Assembly (NCBI GenBank): GCA_030596265.1
Contig: JAUVKM010000144.1
Coordinates: forward strand, 1-5,954
DNA length: 5,954 nucleotides
Direction of reading: 5' to 3'
From: Candidatus Cloacimonadota bacterium
Lineage (GTDB): Bacteria; Cloacimonadota; Cloacimonadia; Cloacimonadales; TCS61
Each line of letters begins with the position of its first letter. Within the stretch, counting starts at the first letter, position 1. The notes beneath the pieces are model-generated. The model did no database searches and was not told the origin of the DNA. It was given only the letters and a program-made list of their open reading frames with translations. This document shows, piece after piece, positions 1 to 5,820 of the stretch. A program made the translations under genes and the position numbers.

Positions 1-894
1 GTGACTAAGAGCGGCGTTGCTCATTACGTTAGCGATAATGAGGAAGAGACATTGCTTCTTATTCAAAGACTTATTGGCTATCTTCCTTCTAATAATATGG
101 AAACTCCTCCCTATATTGCACCCAATGATTCTATTGATAGATACTGCGAAGTTCTCAATTCTATCGTCCCTGAAAACCCACATAAACCCTACGATATATT
201 AGATGTAATTAACAACATTGTGGATAGTGGTGAATTTTTAGAAACTTCTAGAAATTATGCTCAGAATATCGTAGTTGGATTTGCCAGAATGAATGGACAC
301 AGTATTGGAATTATCGCCAATCAACCTAAGGTCTTAGCCGGAGTATTAGATATTAACGCTTCTGTTAAAGCTGCACGTTTCATCCGCTTTTGCGATTCTT
401 TCAACATTCCACTAGTTGTATTGGAAGATGTTCCCGGCTTCCTTCCTGGCAGTAATCAGGAGCAAAATGGAATAATACGGCATGGTGCAAAATTGCTTTA
501 TGCATTTGCTGAAGCGACAGTTCCTAAGATTACAGTAATTATCCGAAAAGCATATGGCGGAGCATATATTGTGATGAACAGCAGCAACATGGGAGCTGAC
601 ATCGTTTATGCCTGGCCTTCTGCAGAGATCGCTGTGATGGGTCCTAAAGGTGCTGTAGAGATTGTATTCCGTAAGGAAGTGAGTAAAGCAGACGATCCGG
701 TAAAAGCAGCAAATGAGAAAGAGGAAGAATATAGAACTAAATTTGCAAATCCGTATGTTGCTGCAAAAAAAGGTTACATAGATGATATCATAGAGCCGGC
801 TCAAACACGTTTCCGCATAATTCGAGCACTGGAAATGCTAGCCACAAAACGAGTTTCCAATCCACCCAAAAAGCACGGAAATATTCCACTTTAG
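1..894 (+). CDS. mmdA: Carboxyltransferase alpha subunit of a methylmalonyl-CoA decarboxylase / propionyl-CoA carboxylase type enzyme, 5'-partial
   Basis: This is the C-terminal 297 residues of a biotin-dependent acyl-CoA carboxyltransferase. Family members are about 510-520 residues, so roughly 215 are missing upstream; the GTG at base 1 is probably an internal Val codon. Seen directly: the LPSNN inter-domain motif (about residues 28-32), the VLEDVPGFLPG segment (about 140-150), the oxyanion-type Gly pair in RKAYGGAY (Gly186-Gly187), YAWPSAEIAVMGPKGAVE (about 203-220) and the family C-terminus KKHGNIPL. The C-terminal crotonase-like domain binds carboxybiotin. In this family the enzyme transfers CO2 between an acyl-CoA and biotin in the cytoplasm. 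The downstream membrane subunits indicate the decarboxylating, sodium-pumping form rather than a soluble carboxylase. The residue after AYGGAY is Ile190, as I recall for MmdA-type enzymes, rather than the Asp of classic PccB. The exact acyl-CoA (methylmalonyl, glutaconyl or malonyl) cannot be proven from this part; methylmalonyl is the best guess. Confidence 0.93.
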   Translation: MTKSGVAHYVSDNEEETLLLIQRLIGYLPSNNMETPPYIAPNDSIDRYCEVLNSIVPENPHKPYDILDVINNIVDSGEFLETSRNYAQNIVVGFARMNGHSIGIIANQPKVLAGVLDINASVKAARFIRFCDSFNIPLVVLEDVPGFLPGSNQEQNGIIRHGAKLLYAFAEATVPKITVIIRKAYGGAYIVMNSSNMGADIVYAWPSAEIAVMGPKGAVEIVFRKEVSKADDPVKAANEKEEEYRTKFANPYVAAKKGYIDDIIEPAQTRFRIIRALEMLATKRVSNPPKKHGNIPL

Positions 895-898
895 GAAA
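893..898 (+). promoter_or_regulatory. Ribosome binding site of the OadG-like gene, overlapping the alpha stop codon
   Basis: AGGAAA lies 5 nt before the ATG at 904 and shares its first two bases with the TAG stop of the alpha subunit. This supports the start at 904 and coupling of translation between the two genes. Confidence 0.6.
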
Positions 899-903
899 CT
901 GAT

Positions 904-1482
904 ATGAAAAAATTAATAATTCTATTAATGATCGTTTTTACTGTTACTTGCTTTGCTGAGAAGAAGAAACTAAATTTTGCTCCAAGCACAACTTTACTGG
1001 AAATTGCTGCGCAGACAAATATTCCTGTGAAGAAGATCACACAATATCTCAAACTTAAGGATCAAACAGAATTTAACATCAGTATGCAGGAGCTAGGAAT
1101 TTCCAATGAAGATCTAAAGAAAGCAATTGCTGAATATGAAAATAATAAGAAATCATTTTATTCTGGAATTATACTTGTGGGAATGGGTATTGTTTTTGTA
1201 AGTTTGCTCATTGTTGGATTGATAATCGGTTCATTACAGCATATTGGTGATCCCAAGAAAAAGAAAAGATCTGTTGTACAAACTTCGGTTGGTAAAGTTA
1301 CAGCTCCACGAAATCATATAAGCAGTAATGGAATTGTTGCAGCTATCACCGCGATGCTGCTGCATGACGCTGAAGAGAAAGACAAGATCGATCTTACATG
1401 GAAAAGACAAACAATAAGTATGTGGCAAGCTGCAGGTATGGTAGAAAATAGAATTTTTGAAGATAGAAGAGGTAGAAAATGA
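904..1482 (+). CDS. OadG-like membrane (gamma/delta) subunit of the sodium-pumping decarboxylase, with extra periplasmic domain
   Basis: The 192-residue protein has four visible parts. Residues 1-18 form a signal peptide (KK, then a hydrophobic run, with likely cleavage after C-F-A). Residues 22-84 form a small helical periplasmic domain (TTLLEIAAQTNIPVKK..., then ELGISNEDLKKAI). One membrane helix spans about 86-111 (GIILVGMGIVFVSLLIVGLI) and is followed by a KKKKR positive-inside stretch. The cytoplasmic tail (about 140-180) carries the family pattern IVAAITAMLLH...LTWKRQTISMWQAAG. The helix and tail are typical of the OadG/MmdD family, which anchors the alpha and biotin-carrier subunits to the beta subunit and is needed for complex stability. 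Usual OadG proteins are about 80-120 residues and start directly with the membrane helix, so the signal peptide and periplasmic domain are extra. The gene starts 9 nt after alpha and overlaps the carrier gene by 4 nt, which places it in the complex. Family assignment is confident; the function of the extra domain is unknown. Confidence 0.85.
   Translation: MKKLIILLMIVFTVTCFAEKKKLNFAPSTTLLEIAAQTNIPVKKITQYLKLKDQTEFNISMQELGISNEDLKKAIAEYENNKKSFYSGIILVGMGIVFVSLLIVGLIIGSLQHIGDPKKKKRSVVQTSVGKVTAPRNHISSNGIVAAITAMLLHDAEEKDKIDLTWKRQTISMWQAAGMVENRIFEDRRGRK
1469..1472 (+). promoter_or_regulatory. Ribosome binding site of the biotin carrier gene
   Basis: GAGG ends 6 nt before the ATG at 1479, inside the last codons of the OadG-like gene. 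With the ATGA stop/start overlap (1479-1482) it fixes the carrier start. Confidence 0.6.
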
Positions 1483-1913
1483 AAACATATAAAATGAAAA
1501 TCAATGGTGAAAAATACGATGCCAGAATTAAAAAATATAAGAATTTCCAAGTAGTTGTTGAGGTGAATGGAATCGATTATGAGATAGAGCTGGAAAAAAC
1601 GGATCGCAGGAAAACGGAAATAGTCCGTTCAGAGAAGACACAACCGGCACTCGATGTTGTAAAGATTCCTTCCAAACCGGTTGTTACCTCCGCCGGATCT
1701 GTCCTTGCTCCTATTCCCGGTTTAGTTTTACGCATACTTGTTAAAGAGGGTGACAACGTGAATGCAGGTGATCTGGTGCTAATATTGGAAGCCATGAAAA
1801 TGGAATCTGAGATCGTCTCTACTGCAACAGGCATCATAAGTAAAGTTCATGTAAAAGAGGGTGCTTCTGTACAGGAAGGTGAAGTTTTAATAGAAGTAGG
1901 AGCTGATGAGTAA
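1479..1913 (+). CDS. mmdC: Biotin carboxyl carrier protein subunit of the decarboxylase
   Basis: This 144-residue cytoplasmic protein carries the mobile biotin of the complex. The C-terminal biotinyl domain (about residues 72-141) is complete. It starts SAGSVLAPIPGLVLRILVKEGD, has the biotinylation motif EAMKMES with acceptor Lys107 (codon 1797-1799), and ends with the second half-barrel GIISKVHVKEGASVQEGEVLIEV. The two GD/EG-V-x-x-G turns (VKEGDNVNAGDLV and VKEGASVQEGEVL) are the quasi-symmetric halves of the fold. Residues 1-40 (KMKINGEKYDARIKK..., VNGIDYEIELEK) look like the N-terminal beta segment of short decarboxylase carrier subunits. Residues 41-70 form a charged then Pro/Val-containing linker, shorter and less Ala/Pro-rich than in many MmdC/GcdC proteins. 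Biotin is carboxylated by the alpha subunit and decarboxylated at the beta subunit. A biotin ligase must be encoded elsewhere. The gene overlaps the upstream gene by 4 nt and the beta gene by 1 nt. Confidence 0.95.
   Translation: MKTYKMKINGEKYDARIKKYKNFQVVVEVNGIDYEIELEKTDRRKTEIVRSEKTQPALDVVKIPSKPVVTSAGSVLAPIPGLVLRILVKEGDNVNAGDLVLILEAMKMESEIVSTATGIISKVHVKEGASVQEGEVLIEVGADE
1898..1902 (+). promoter_or_regulatory. Ribosome binding site of the beta-subunit gene
   Basis: AGGAG lies 10 nt before the ATG at 1913, within the last codons of the carrier gene. The stop and start share one base (TAATG, 1911-1915), so ribosomes probably re-initiate here. Confidence 0.6.
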
Positions 1914-3058
1914 TGGCAGAATTAATTAATTTTTTCAACACGACCGGCTTAGCTCACATCCAGCTTCCATATCTTATCATGATGGTTGTTGGCGGTGTAT
2001 TTATCTATTTGGGAATTGCCAAAGATTACGAACCACTTCTACTTGTCCCAATTGGATTCGGTGTAATTTTAGGAAACCTGCCCGGAACTGAAGCTTATGG
2101 TGTTTATGCTGATGGGTCTGTAATGAATCAGTTATATACGGGTGTTAAATTCGGACTTTATCCTCCGCTTATTTTTCTTGGAATTGGAGCAATGACCGAT
2201 TTTTCTACTCTTATTGCAAATCCAAAATTGATCTTACTTGGTGCGGCTGCTCAATTTGGAATTTTCGCTACTTTTATCGGTTCAATACTTTTAGGTTTCA
2301 ATGTAATGGAATCGGGAGCGATCGGTATTATTGGTGGAGCTGATGGACCAACATCTATATTCTTATCAACTAAACTTGCTCCACATCTTTTAGGTCCCAT
2401 CGCAATTGCAGCTTATTCTTACATGGCATTAGTTCCTGTAATTCAGCCGCCAATTATAAAATTACTCACCACAAAAAAAGAACGTCTCATCCATATGAAA
2501 ACACCGCGACTTGTAACCAAACGTGAAAAGATATTATTTCCAATTGTGGGAGCACTTGTTACAATTCTCATTGCTCCTGGTGCATCATCATTATTGGGAA
2601 TGCTCTTCTTTGGAAATCTACTAAAAGAGAGCGGTGTTACTGAGCGCCTGGCAAGAACTGCTTCAAATTCCCTGATAGATATTATCACGATAGTTCTGGG
2701 ACTCTGCGTGGGAGCTTCTACACAAGCGGTAAGAATAGTGGATGGGGTGAATATGGGATTTCTCACTTCAAGTTCTATCAAGATATTTGCTTTGGGAGCT
2801 TTTTCATTCGGGATAGCAACCGCTACTGGAGTTTTATTCGCTAAATTTATGAACGTATTCCTCAAAGAAAAATTAAATCCGATGATCGGCGCTTCCGGTG
2901 TAAGTGCTGTACCGGATAGTGCCAGGGTAGTTCATGTGATGGGTCAGAAATATGATCGCAGTAATTACCTGCTGATGCATGCCATGGCTCCGAACGTAGC
3001 AGGTGTTATTGGTTCTGCTGTCGCTGCTGGTGTGTTGTTGGGGATTTTAGGAAATTAA
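1913..3058 (+). CDS. mmdB: Sodium-translocating decarboxylase beta subunit (carboxybiotin decarboxylase, Na+ pump)
   Basis: This is a complete 381-residue polytopic inner-membrane protein of the OadB/MmdB/GcdB family. It decarboxylates carboxybiotin and couples this to export of Na+. Key motifs are seen directly: GGADGPTSIFLSTKLAP with Asp144, AYSYMALVPVIQPP with Tyr168/Tyr170, and NPMIGASGVSAVPDSAR with Asn322, Gly326, Ser331 and Arg338, then HAMAPNVAGVIGSAVAAG near the C-terminus. From what is known of Klebsiella OadB, these align with Asp203, Tyr227/Tyr229, Asn373, Gly377, Ser382 and Arg389. The constant offset (59 in the first block, 51 in the last) shows that all the functional residues are kept. 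The protein is shorter than Klebsiella OadB (433 residues) but within the range of compact family members. It is the last gene of the operon, and its start overlaps the carrier stop by one base. The sequence alone does not separate OadB, GcdB and MmdB; the neighbouring alpha subunit favours MmdB. Confidence 0.95.
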   Translation: MAELINFFNTTGLAHIQLPYLIMMVVGGVFIYLGIAKDYEPLLLVPIGFGVILGNLPGTEAYGVYADGSVMNQLYTGVKFGLYPPLIFLGIGAMTDFSTLIANPKLILLGAAAQFGIFATFIGSILLGFNVMESGAIGIIGGADGPTSIFLSTKLAPHLLGPIAIAAYSYMALVPVIQPPIIKLLTTKKERLIHMKTPRLVTKREKILFPIVGALVTILIAPGASSLLGMLFFGNLLKESGVTERLARTASNSLIDIITIVLGLCVGASTQAVRIVDGVNMGFLTSSSIKIFALGAFSFGIATATGVLFAKFMNVFLKEKLNPMIGASGVSAVPDSARVVHVMGQKYDRSNYLLMHAMAPNVAGVIGSAVAAGVLLGILGN

Positions 3059-3060
3059 AT

Positions 3061-3192
3061 CACCGCAAAGCCGCTAAGAACGCAAAGAAACACGAAGAAA
3101 GAAATAAAAACTCAACACAGAGACACCGGTCTTCTCCGGCATGTGCCGGATACGCCCTGACAGGCTGAGGCACCGAAGACACAGGGAAAGGG
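3061..3192 (+). repeat. Degenerate intergenic repeat of the 'CGCAAAG...ACACAGAGACAC' type, interrupted
   Basis: Just after the beta stop, the DNA reads CACCGCAAAG...CGCAAAG...CACGAAG, then CTCAACACAGAGACAC, and resumes as GAGGCAC...GACACAGGGAAAG. CGCAAAG occurs at 3064-3070 and 3081-3087. From memory, such purine-rich strings occur in many bacterial genomes near small GxxExxY or IVP four-helix-bundle genes; no such gene is present here. The run is broken at about 3127-3166 by a GC-rich palindromic segment. No open reading frame of note overlaps it. Boundaries are approximate. Confidence 0.5.
3127..3166. repeat. GC-rich palindromic segment inside the intergenic repeat
   Basis: About 40 bp with roughly 65% GC sit in an AT-rich setting. 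TCCGGCA (3135-3141) and TGCCGGA (3144-3150) form a perfect 7-bp stem. GTCTTC (3129-3134) can extend the stem by pairing with GAAGAC (3175-3180) across a 24-nt bulge. The pentamer CACCG occurs at both edges (3124-3128 and 3171-3175), which is too short to prove an insertion duplication. It is probably a small inserted repeat unit. Confidence 0.4.
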
Positions 3193-3208
3193 AATTAGTA
3201 ATTATTTG

Positions 3209-3274
3209 TTGCAGGGCGTATCATTTTGATGCGCTCTTCTTGTTTTCGGTCAATTCAGAGAATTGACCCTACAG
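3209..3274. repeat. REPIN-like element: two hairpins between near-inverted ends
   Basis: The first hairpin is 3213-3223 with 3227-3237, 11 bp including two G-U pairs, with a TTT loop. The second is GGTCAATTC (3248-3256) with GAATTGACC (3260-3268), 9 perfect pairs with a 3-nt AGA loop. The outer edges TGCAGGG (3210-3216) and CCCTACA (3267-3273) are inverted copies with one mismatch. Two palindromes in inverted orientation between matching ends resemble REPIN/MITE-type elements that are spread by a transposase acting in trans. No transposase is encoded here. Confidence 0.5.
3213..3245 (+). terminator. Possible rho-independent terminator of the decarboxylase operon
   Basis: The 11-bp RNA stem-loop 3213-3237 (loop UUU, two G-U pairs) is followed by a U-rich tail, UCUUGUUUU. 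It sits about 155 nt after the beta stop. The interrupted T-tract and membership of a repeat element weaken the call. Confidence 0.35.
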
Positions 3275-3292
3275 AATACAAAATATTATTTT
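3263..3292 (+). promoter_or_regulatory. Possible sigma-70 type promoter of the S9 peptidase gene
   Basis: TTGACC (3263-3268) matches the -35 consensus at 5 of 6 positions. It is followed after 18 nt by TATTTT (3287-3292), or after 15 nt by TATTAT (3284-3289). The -35 box lies in the right arm of the repeat hairpin. Spacing is imperfect for the better -10 match, so this is tentative. It would leave a 5' leader of about 55-60 nt before the ATG at 3356. Confidence 0.35.
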
Positions 3293-3344
3293 ATCTTTTC
3301 ACAAATCTCTACTCATTTTACTTCCTCGAATCTGATTAATTATT

Positions 3345-3348
3345 GGAG
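3345..3348 (+). promoter_or_regulatory. Ribosome binding site fixing the peptidase start at 3356
   Basis: GGAG lies 7 nt before ATG 3356, which opens a clear signal peptide. The reading frame is open upstream to a TTG at 3263, but that start lies in the repeat arm and would bury the signal peptide behind 31 extra residues. Confidence 0.75.
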
Positions 3349-3355
3349 AATATTC

Positions 3356-5743
3356 ATGAAGAAAATACTTGTTATTATTATATTATTGGGGGCACTGATG
3401 ATATTAAATGCCGAAACCGGTTATAAACTTCCAGCGGATGAGATCGTTAAGATTTACGATACACAAAGAAATCCGTATATTCAATTTATTCAATTTGAGC
3501 ATTTCGGGTTAGAAATAAACTATCAATTGCATCAAACTTTAGAACAACTAGCCGAACCTTCCTTAAAACTGGCAGGAGAAAAATTTAGCAAAAGATTGAA
3601 TGCATCTATAAAAAATTATCCTAGTAACAAAATCAGTATCTTTGATTTTTATGATAAATCACGAATTCCAATCCAATTACCAATTGATGCAAAAATAAGG
3701 AATATTGTTATTTCTAATGATCACAAAAAAGCAGCTTTATTAAATGAAACAGAAAATGGTGTCCAGCTAATTATTGCTGATTTCAAAAATGGGGAATGTA
3801 AGGTTCATTCTGATTTACTCATTAATGATATTTTGGAAGATGGAGTAATCTGCTGGTTGAATGATAATGAGAATATTTTACTGAAAATAATTCCGAAAAA
3901 CCGTAGGGACGAACCAACTAAATCTGCTGTGCCGGAGTCTCCGATCACTGAAGAAACTTATGGTAAAAAAAGTACTGTCCGAACATATCAAAATCTACTT
4001 AAGAATAAACATGATGAAGCTCTTTTTGATCATTATTTTACATCGCAAATTATTTCATTAAATACAGAAAATGGGGAGATAAAAAAGATCGGAGAATCCG
4101 CAATTTTTAGCAAAGTTATACCTTCTCCTGATAATAAATATTTATTTATTGAGAAGATCAAGCAACCATATTCTTATCTTCTTCCATATTATCGCTTCCC
4201 AAAAAATATTGAGGTTTGGGGAATAGGTGGAGAGCTTGTAAAACTGCTTCTCACCCGTCCTTTGCAAGATGTGGTTCCAATTGGTGGTACCTACACAGGT
4301 CCCCGTAAATTTGAATGGCAACCGCTTAAAAATGCATCTTTGGTCTGGGTAGAAGCTTTAGATGAAGGTGATCCGAAAATTACTGTTGAACACCGTGATA
4401 AAATTATGCGAATATCTTCACCCAAAGCAGAAACTGTAGAAGGATTATTCAGGACGGAACACCGTTTTTCAAGTATCAATTGGTCAGAAGAAAAAGATGA
4501 GCTTTTCTACTATGAATATGACCGGGATGAACTGTGGAAAAAAGGCTGGATATTTGAGATCGGTGGTAAACCAAAATTGATATATGATCTAAGTACTCGT
4601 GATAAATATAATAACCCCGGAAAATTGGTTCAAAGAAAAACAAAACGCGGTGAAAATGTTTTTATTAAAAAAGAAAAATCTGTTTATTATCTAAATAATA
4701 TTGGAGCAACTGCCAAAGGAAATTTTCCCTATTTGGCAAAATTCAATTTAATTACAAAAAAGAAAAATATTCTATTCCGCTCAAAAGAAGATCAGCATGA
4801 GACTATTCAAAGTTTTGTTGATGATAATTTAAATAATATTATCATAAAAAATGAAGATCAAGTTACTCCTCCCAATTATTATCTTGTAAATTTAAAAACC
4901 GGAGAAAGGGAAGATATCACGAATTATCCGAACAACTTTAAACAACTTACTAAACTTAAGAAAGAGATGGTGACTTACATCCGTAAAGACGGCATTCCGT
5001 TATCGGGAGAGCTTTATCTTCCTGCAGACTACAAAGAGGGTGATATACTTCCACTTGTTATTAATGCTTATCCACAAGAATTTGCCGATAGTACAACTGC
5101 CGGACAGATCACAACCACATCAAATAAATTCAGCAGGTTCAGTGGCTCTTCTGTACGCTACTTTGCTTTACTTGGATATGCTGTTCTTACCAAAGCCTCT
5201 ATTCCAATTGTGGGAGATCCTGAAACTGTGAATGAAACTTTTATCGAACAAACCGTAAACAGTGTGGAAGCCGCAATAAAATATTTGGATGAAAGAGGTA
5301 TCATTGACCCAAACAGAGTTGGAATTACCGGACATAGTTACGGAGCATTCATGGTTGCAAATGTGCTTGCTCATAGTGATCTTTGCGTAACTGGAATCGC
5401 ACGCAGTGGTGCTTATAACAGATCTCTCACTCCGTTTGGATTTCAAAGTGAGCGACGCACCTTCTGGGAAGCTAAAGATTTTTATCTGGAAGTTTCTCCA
5501 TTTGCTCATGCCGAAAAAATTAACGAGCCGATTTTACTTATTCATGGTGAAGATGACCCGAACTCCGGCACATATCCAATGCAATCCAGGAGATTTTATC
5601 AAGCATTACAAGGAAATGGTGGAACGGCAAAATTGGTAATTCTACCTTACGAAGGTCATAACTATCGGGCAAGAAGATCGGGCTTGCATGTATTAGCAGA
5701 AATGATAGAATGGTTCGATAGATTTGTGAAAGAAAAAAAATAG
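3356..5743 (+). CDS. Exported S9-family serine peptidase, glutamyl endopeptidase (S9D) type
   Basis: This 795-residue protein begins with a signal peptide (residues 1-19, KK then a hydrophobic run, L-N-A before Glu20), so it should act in the periplasm or outside the cell. A seven-bladed beta-propeller region follows (about 75-530), then an alpha/beta-hydrolase domain (about 540-795). The catalytic triad is visible: Ser661 in GHSYGAF, Asp734 in HGEDDPNSGT and His768 in YEGHNY. Tyr572 in NAYPQE is at the likely oxyanion-hole position. Motifs typical of chloroplast and bacterial glutamyl endopeptidases are present: PYSYLLPYYRFP..EVW (about 271-287), WVEALDEGDPK (331-341), ARSGAYNRSLTPFGFQ after the nucleophile, and SGTYPMQSRRFYQAL after the Asp. 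Known plant members cleave after Glu and the propeller limits access to short peptides; that specificity is inferred here. The gene has its own leader of about 300 nt after the decarboxylase operon, so it is probably a separate transcript. It likely supplies amino acids from peptides. No frameshift or missing catalytic residue is seen. Confidence 0.93.
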   Translation: MKKILVIIILLGALMILNAETGYKLPADEIVKIYDTQRNPYIQFIQFEHFGLEINYQLHQTLEQLAEPSLKLAGEKFSKRLNASIKNYPSNKISIFDFYDKSRIPIQLPIDAKIRNIVISNDHKKAALLNETENGVQLIIADFKNGECKVHSDLLINDILEDGVICWLNDNENILLKIIPKNRRDEPTKSAVPESPITEETYGKKSTVRTYQNLLKNKHDEALFDHYFTSQIISLNTENGEIKKIGESAIFSKVIPSPDNKYLFIEKIKQPYSYLLPYYRFPKNIEVWGIGGELVKLLLTRPLQDVVPIGGTYTGPRKFEWQPLKNASLVWVEALDEGDPKITVEHRDKIMRISSPKAETVEGLFRTEHRFSSINWSEEKDELFYYEYDRDELWKKGWIFEIGGKPKLIYDLSTRDKYNNPGKLVQRKTKRGENVFIKKEKSVYYLNNIGATAKGNFPYLAKFNLITKKKNILFRSKEDQHETIQSFVDDNLNNIIIKNEDQVTPPNYYLVNLKTGEREDITNYPNNFKQLTKLKKEMVTYIRKDGIPLSGELYLPADYKEGDILPLVINAYPQEFADSTTAGQITTTSNKFSRFSGSSVRYFALLGYAVLTKASIPIVGDPETVNETFIEQTVNSVEAAIKYLDERGIIDPNRVGITGHSYGAFMVANVLAHSDLCVTGIARSGAYNRSLTPFGFQSERRTFWEAKDFYLEVSPFAHAEKINEPILLIHGEDDPNSGTYPMQSRRFYQALQGNGGTAKLVILPYEGHNYRARRSGLHVLAEMIEWFDRFVKEKK

Positions 5744-5752
5744 CAGTGATTT

Positions 5753-5785
5753 ACCTTGCGGATGGTTAAAAACCTCCGCAATGGT
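5753..5785. repeat. Stem-loop after the peptidase gene, without a T-tract
   Basis: ACC-TTGCGGA-(T)-GGTT-AAA-AACC-TCCGCAA-(T)-GGT folds into a 14-bp stem with two single-T bulges (5763 and 5782) and an AAA loop. It starts 9 nt after the peptidase stop. No run of T follows, so an ordinary intrinsic terminator is not supported. It could protect the 3' end of the mRNA or be a dispersed palindrome. Confidence 0.5.
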
Positions 5786-5820
5786 TGAGAGAAAAAATGC
5801 AATATTTTTGAACCATTGCG
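5777..5820. repeat. Second, overlapping stem-loop that competes with the first
   Basis: CGCAATGGTT (5777-5786) pairs perfectly over 10 bp with AACCATTGCG (5811-5820). An inner 6-bp stem, AAAAAT (5793-5798) with ATTTTT (5804-5809), closes a 5-nt loop. The left arm shares bases 5777-5785 with the right arm of the preceding stem-loop, so only one can form at a time. Confidence 0.5.

Noticed and set aside
1..3. GTG at base 1 as the true start of the alpha subunit
   Set aside because: The protein aligns from the middle of the family at this point (before the LPSNN motif), so the GTG is probably an internal Val codon cut by the window edge.
412..804. Minus-strand open frame opposite the alpha subunit
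   Set aside because: It is a shadow of a well-conserved gene, rich in Cys, His and Phe, and has no recognisable domain.
2443..2865. Minus-strand open frame opposite the beta subunit
   Set aside because: It lies entirely within conserved beta-subunit coding sequence and shows no motif of its own.
3061..3090. CRISPR-like array from the two CGCAAAG copies
   Set aside because: Only two 7-bp copies are present, without regular spacers or longer repeats.
3263..3355. Upstream extension of the peptidase from a TTG at 3263
   Set aside because: It begins inside a palindromic repeat arm, has no ribosome site, and would place 31 residues before an obvious signal peptide; ATG 3356 has GGAG at the right distance.
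5168..5509. Minus-strand open frame opposite the peptidase catalytic domain
   Set aside because: It covers the conserved Ser661 region of the real gene, and its translation has no family features.
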